In this document: one piece after another, positions 5,532-6,420 of the stretch | How the letters are laid out: every line of letters starts with the position of its first letter | How positions within the stretch are numbered: the stretch's first letter is position 1 | Assembly (NCBI GenBank): GCA_004144935.1 | Contig: SDZP01000205.1 | Location: 1-6,420 of the forward strand | Source: Caulobacteraceae bacterium | GTDB taxonomy: Bacteria > Pseudomonadota > Alphaproteobacteria > Caulobacterales > Caulobacteraceae | Direction of reading: 5' to 3' | DNA length: 6,420 nt | Position numbers and translations under genes: made by a program | Notes under the pieces: generated by a model | Told to the model about the DNA's origin: nothing | Databases searched by the model: none | What the model saw: only the letters and a program-made list of their open reading frames with translations

Positions 5532-6407
5532 TCACATCCCCCGACGCAGCGGGATCAGGTCCGGGAAGTCGCCGTCGCGCTTTTCGGCCTTGGCCTTGAA
5601 GGCCTCGGCCATGTGCGGGCCGCTGAACATGCCGGTCTGCCAGACGGCGATGTAGTCGAGGGCGTCCTTGATGGTGTGGTCGCGGGCGTAGTTGATCATC
5701 ACCTTCGAGCCGGCGACGGCCAGCGGCGACTTGCTGGCGATCTCGCGGGCGGTGGCCAGGGCGTGCTCGACGCATTCCTCATGGGTCTCGAACACCGCGT
5801 TGACCAGGCCGATCTGCTCGGCCTTCTGGGCGAACAGCCGCCGGCCGGTATAGGCCAGCTCGCGCACCCATCCCTCGGGGATCAGCTTGCACAGGCGCGG
5901 GAAGGTGCCGACGTCGGCGGTCATGCCGATGTTGATCTCCTGGATCACGAAGAAGGCGTCGGCCGTGCAATAACGAATGTCCGCCGAGCTGGTCAGGTCG
6001 ACCGCCCCGCCGACGCAACCGCCCTGGATCGCCGCGATCACCGGCATCCGCGCCTCGTCCAGGCAGCTGATGACGTCCTGCAGGTGATGCACGTGATAGC
6101 GGAAGCTCTCGCCGGCGTTCTCCTTGTCGTCGGGTTTGGCGCCCGTGGTGCTGCCGCCGCCGCCGAACACGGCCAGATCCATGCCGGCGCAGAAGTGCTT
6201 GCCGGTCGAGGACAGCACGATGGCGCGGGCCCGGGCGTTGTCGCTGATGTCCTTCACGATCACCGGCAGCTCGTTCCAGAAGGCGCGGACCATGGTGTTG
6301 TACTCACCCGGCCGTTTAAGCTGGATATGGGCGACCCCATCCTCGATGGAGACCGCGAAGCAGGTCCAGTCGGTGGTGGTCACGTCGACGGCGGTGTGGG
6401 CGTTCAT
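5532..6407 (-). CDS. Crotonase-family enzyme, probable delta(3,5)-delta(2,4)-dienoyl-CoA isomerase
   Basis: 291 aa with a full crotonase fold. First oxyanion-hole motif: HFCAGMDL at 71-78. Second: GGCVGGAVDL at 129-138, followed by a conserved DIRYC (143-147). The stretch DAFF...QEINIGMTADVGT (150-168) closely follows mammalian ECH1, where the paired acidic residues Glu196 and Asp204 (rat numbering) do the isomerisation. Here they would be E157 and D165, both present. Ordinary enoyl-CoA hydratases have different residues at these places. The likely role is therefore moving 3,5-dienoyl-CoA to 2,4-dienoyl-CoA during beta-oxidation of unsaturated fatty acids with odd-numbered double bonds. A Gly-rich insert (82-89) follows the first motif. 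The start is supported by GGGAG (6416-6420) 8 nt upstream. The gene converges on the pentapeptide gene, and its operon partners, if any, lie beyond the right edge. Confidence 0.88.
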   Translation of the reverse strand: MNAHTAVDVTTTDWTCFAVSIEDGVAHIQLKRPGEYNTMVRAFWNELPVIVKDISDNARARAIVLSSTGKHFCAGMDLAVFGGGGSTTGAKPDDKENAGESFRYHVHHLQDVISCLDEARMPVIAAIQGGCVGGAVDLTSSADIRYCTADAFFVIQEINIGMTADVGTFPRLCKLIPEGWVRELAYTGRRLFAQKAEQIGLVNAVFETHEECVEHALATAREIASKSPLAVAGSKVMINYARDHTIKDALDYIAVWQTGMFSGPHMAEAFKAKAEKRDGDFPDLIPLRRGM

Positions 6408-6415
6408 GGCGGTTT

Positions 6416-6420
6416 CTCCC
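6416..6420 (-). promoter_or_regulatory. Ribosome binding site of the dienoyl-CoA isomerase gene
   Basis: On the minus strand GGGAG lies 8 nt before the ATG at 6407-6405. It touches the window edge, so the motif may be longer. Confidence 0.6.

Overview
The window is GC-rich with strongly GC-biased third codon positions. It reads as a chromosomal segment of an alphaproteobacterium, most plausibly Caulobacterales (Caulobacter, Phenylobacterium or Brevundimonas type). That placement is inferred from protein style, base composition and an intergenic palindromic element of a kind common in alphaproteobacteria. No marker gene fixes the genus. Six protein genes are supported. No tRNA, rRNA, CRISPR array, transposase or phage gene was seen.

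Layout. (1) 1-802, minus: a TerC-family (YgdQ/YkoY-like) membrane protein whose 3' end is disrupted by a perfect 56-bp inverted repeat (1-56 / 114-169). The authentic-looking C-terminal tail lies on the opposite strand, the signature of a fold-back junction at the window edge. (2) 803-879: a short divergent intergenic region. (3) 880-1980, plus: a membrane acyltransferase-3 (OafA/YrhL-like) protein. (4) 2051-2728, plus: a secreted CHAP-domain cysteine hydrolase, preceded by a 17-nt palindrome and a good ribosome binding site and followed by a clear intrinsic terminator (2759-2785). (5) 2786-3072: a relatively AT-rich leader with a TATAAT promoter candidate, then corA (3073-4038, plus), a CorA Mg2+/divalent cation channel. 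(6) 4135-5343, plus: a 402-aa pentapeptide-repeat protein built from two beta-helical halves, each apparently starting with a related cap motif. (7) 5344-5531: the gap between convergent genes, holding a large imperfect inverted repeat around a perfect 24-bp palindrome. (8) 5532-6407, minus: a crotonase-fold enzyme that resembles delta(3,5)-delta(2,4)-dienoyl-CoA isomerase (ECH1) more than a plain enoyl-CoA hydratase.

The genes do not form one obvious pathway. Themes are the cell envelope (acyltransferase, CHAP hydrolase), metal ion transport (TerC family, CorA) and fatty-acid oxidation (dienoyl-CoA isomerase). I see no new defence or mobile system. The points most worth a second look are the fold-back at the left edge, the nested palindrome at 5387-5525, the duplicated cap in the pentapeptide protein and the palindrome upstream of the CHAP gene.
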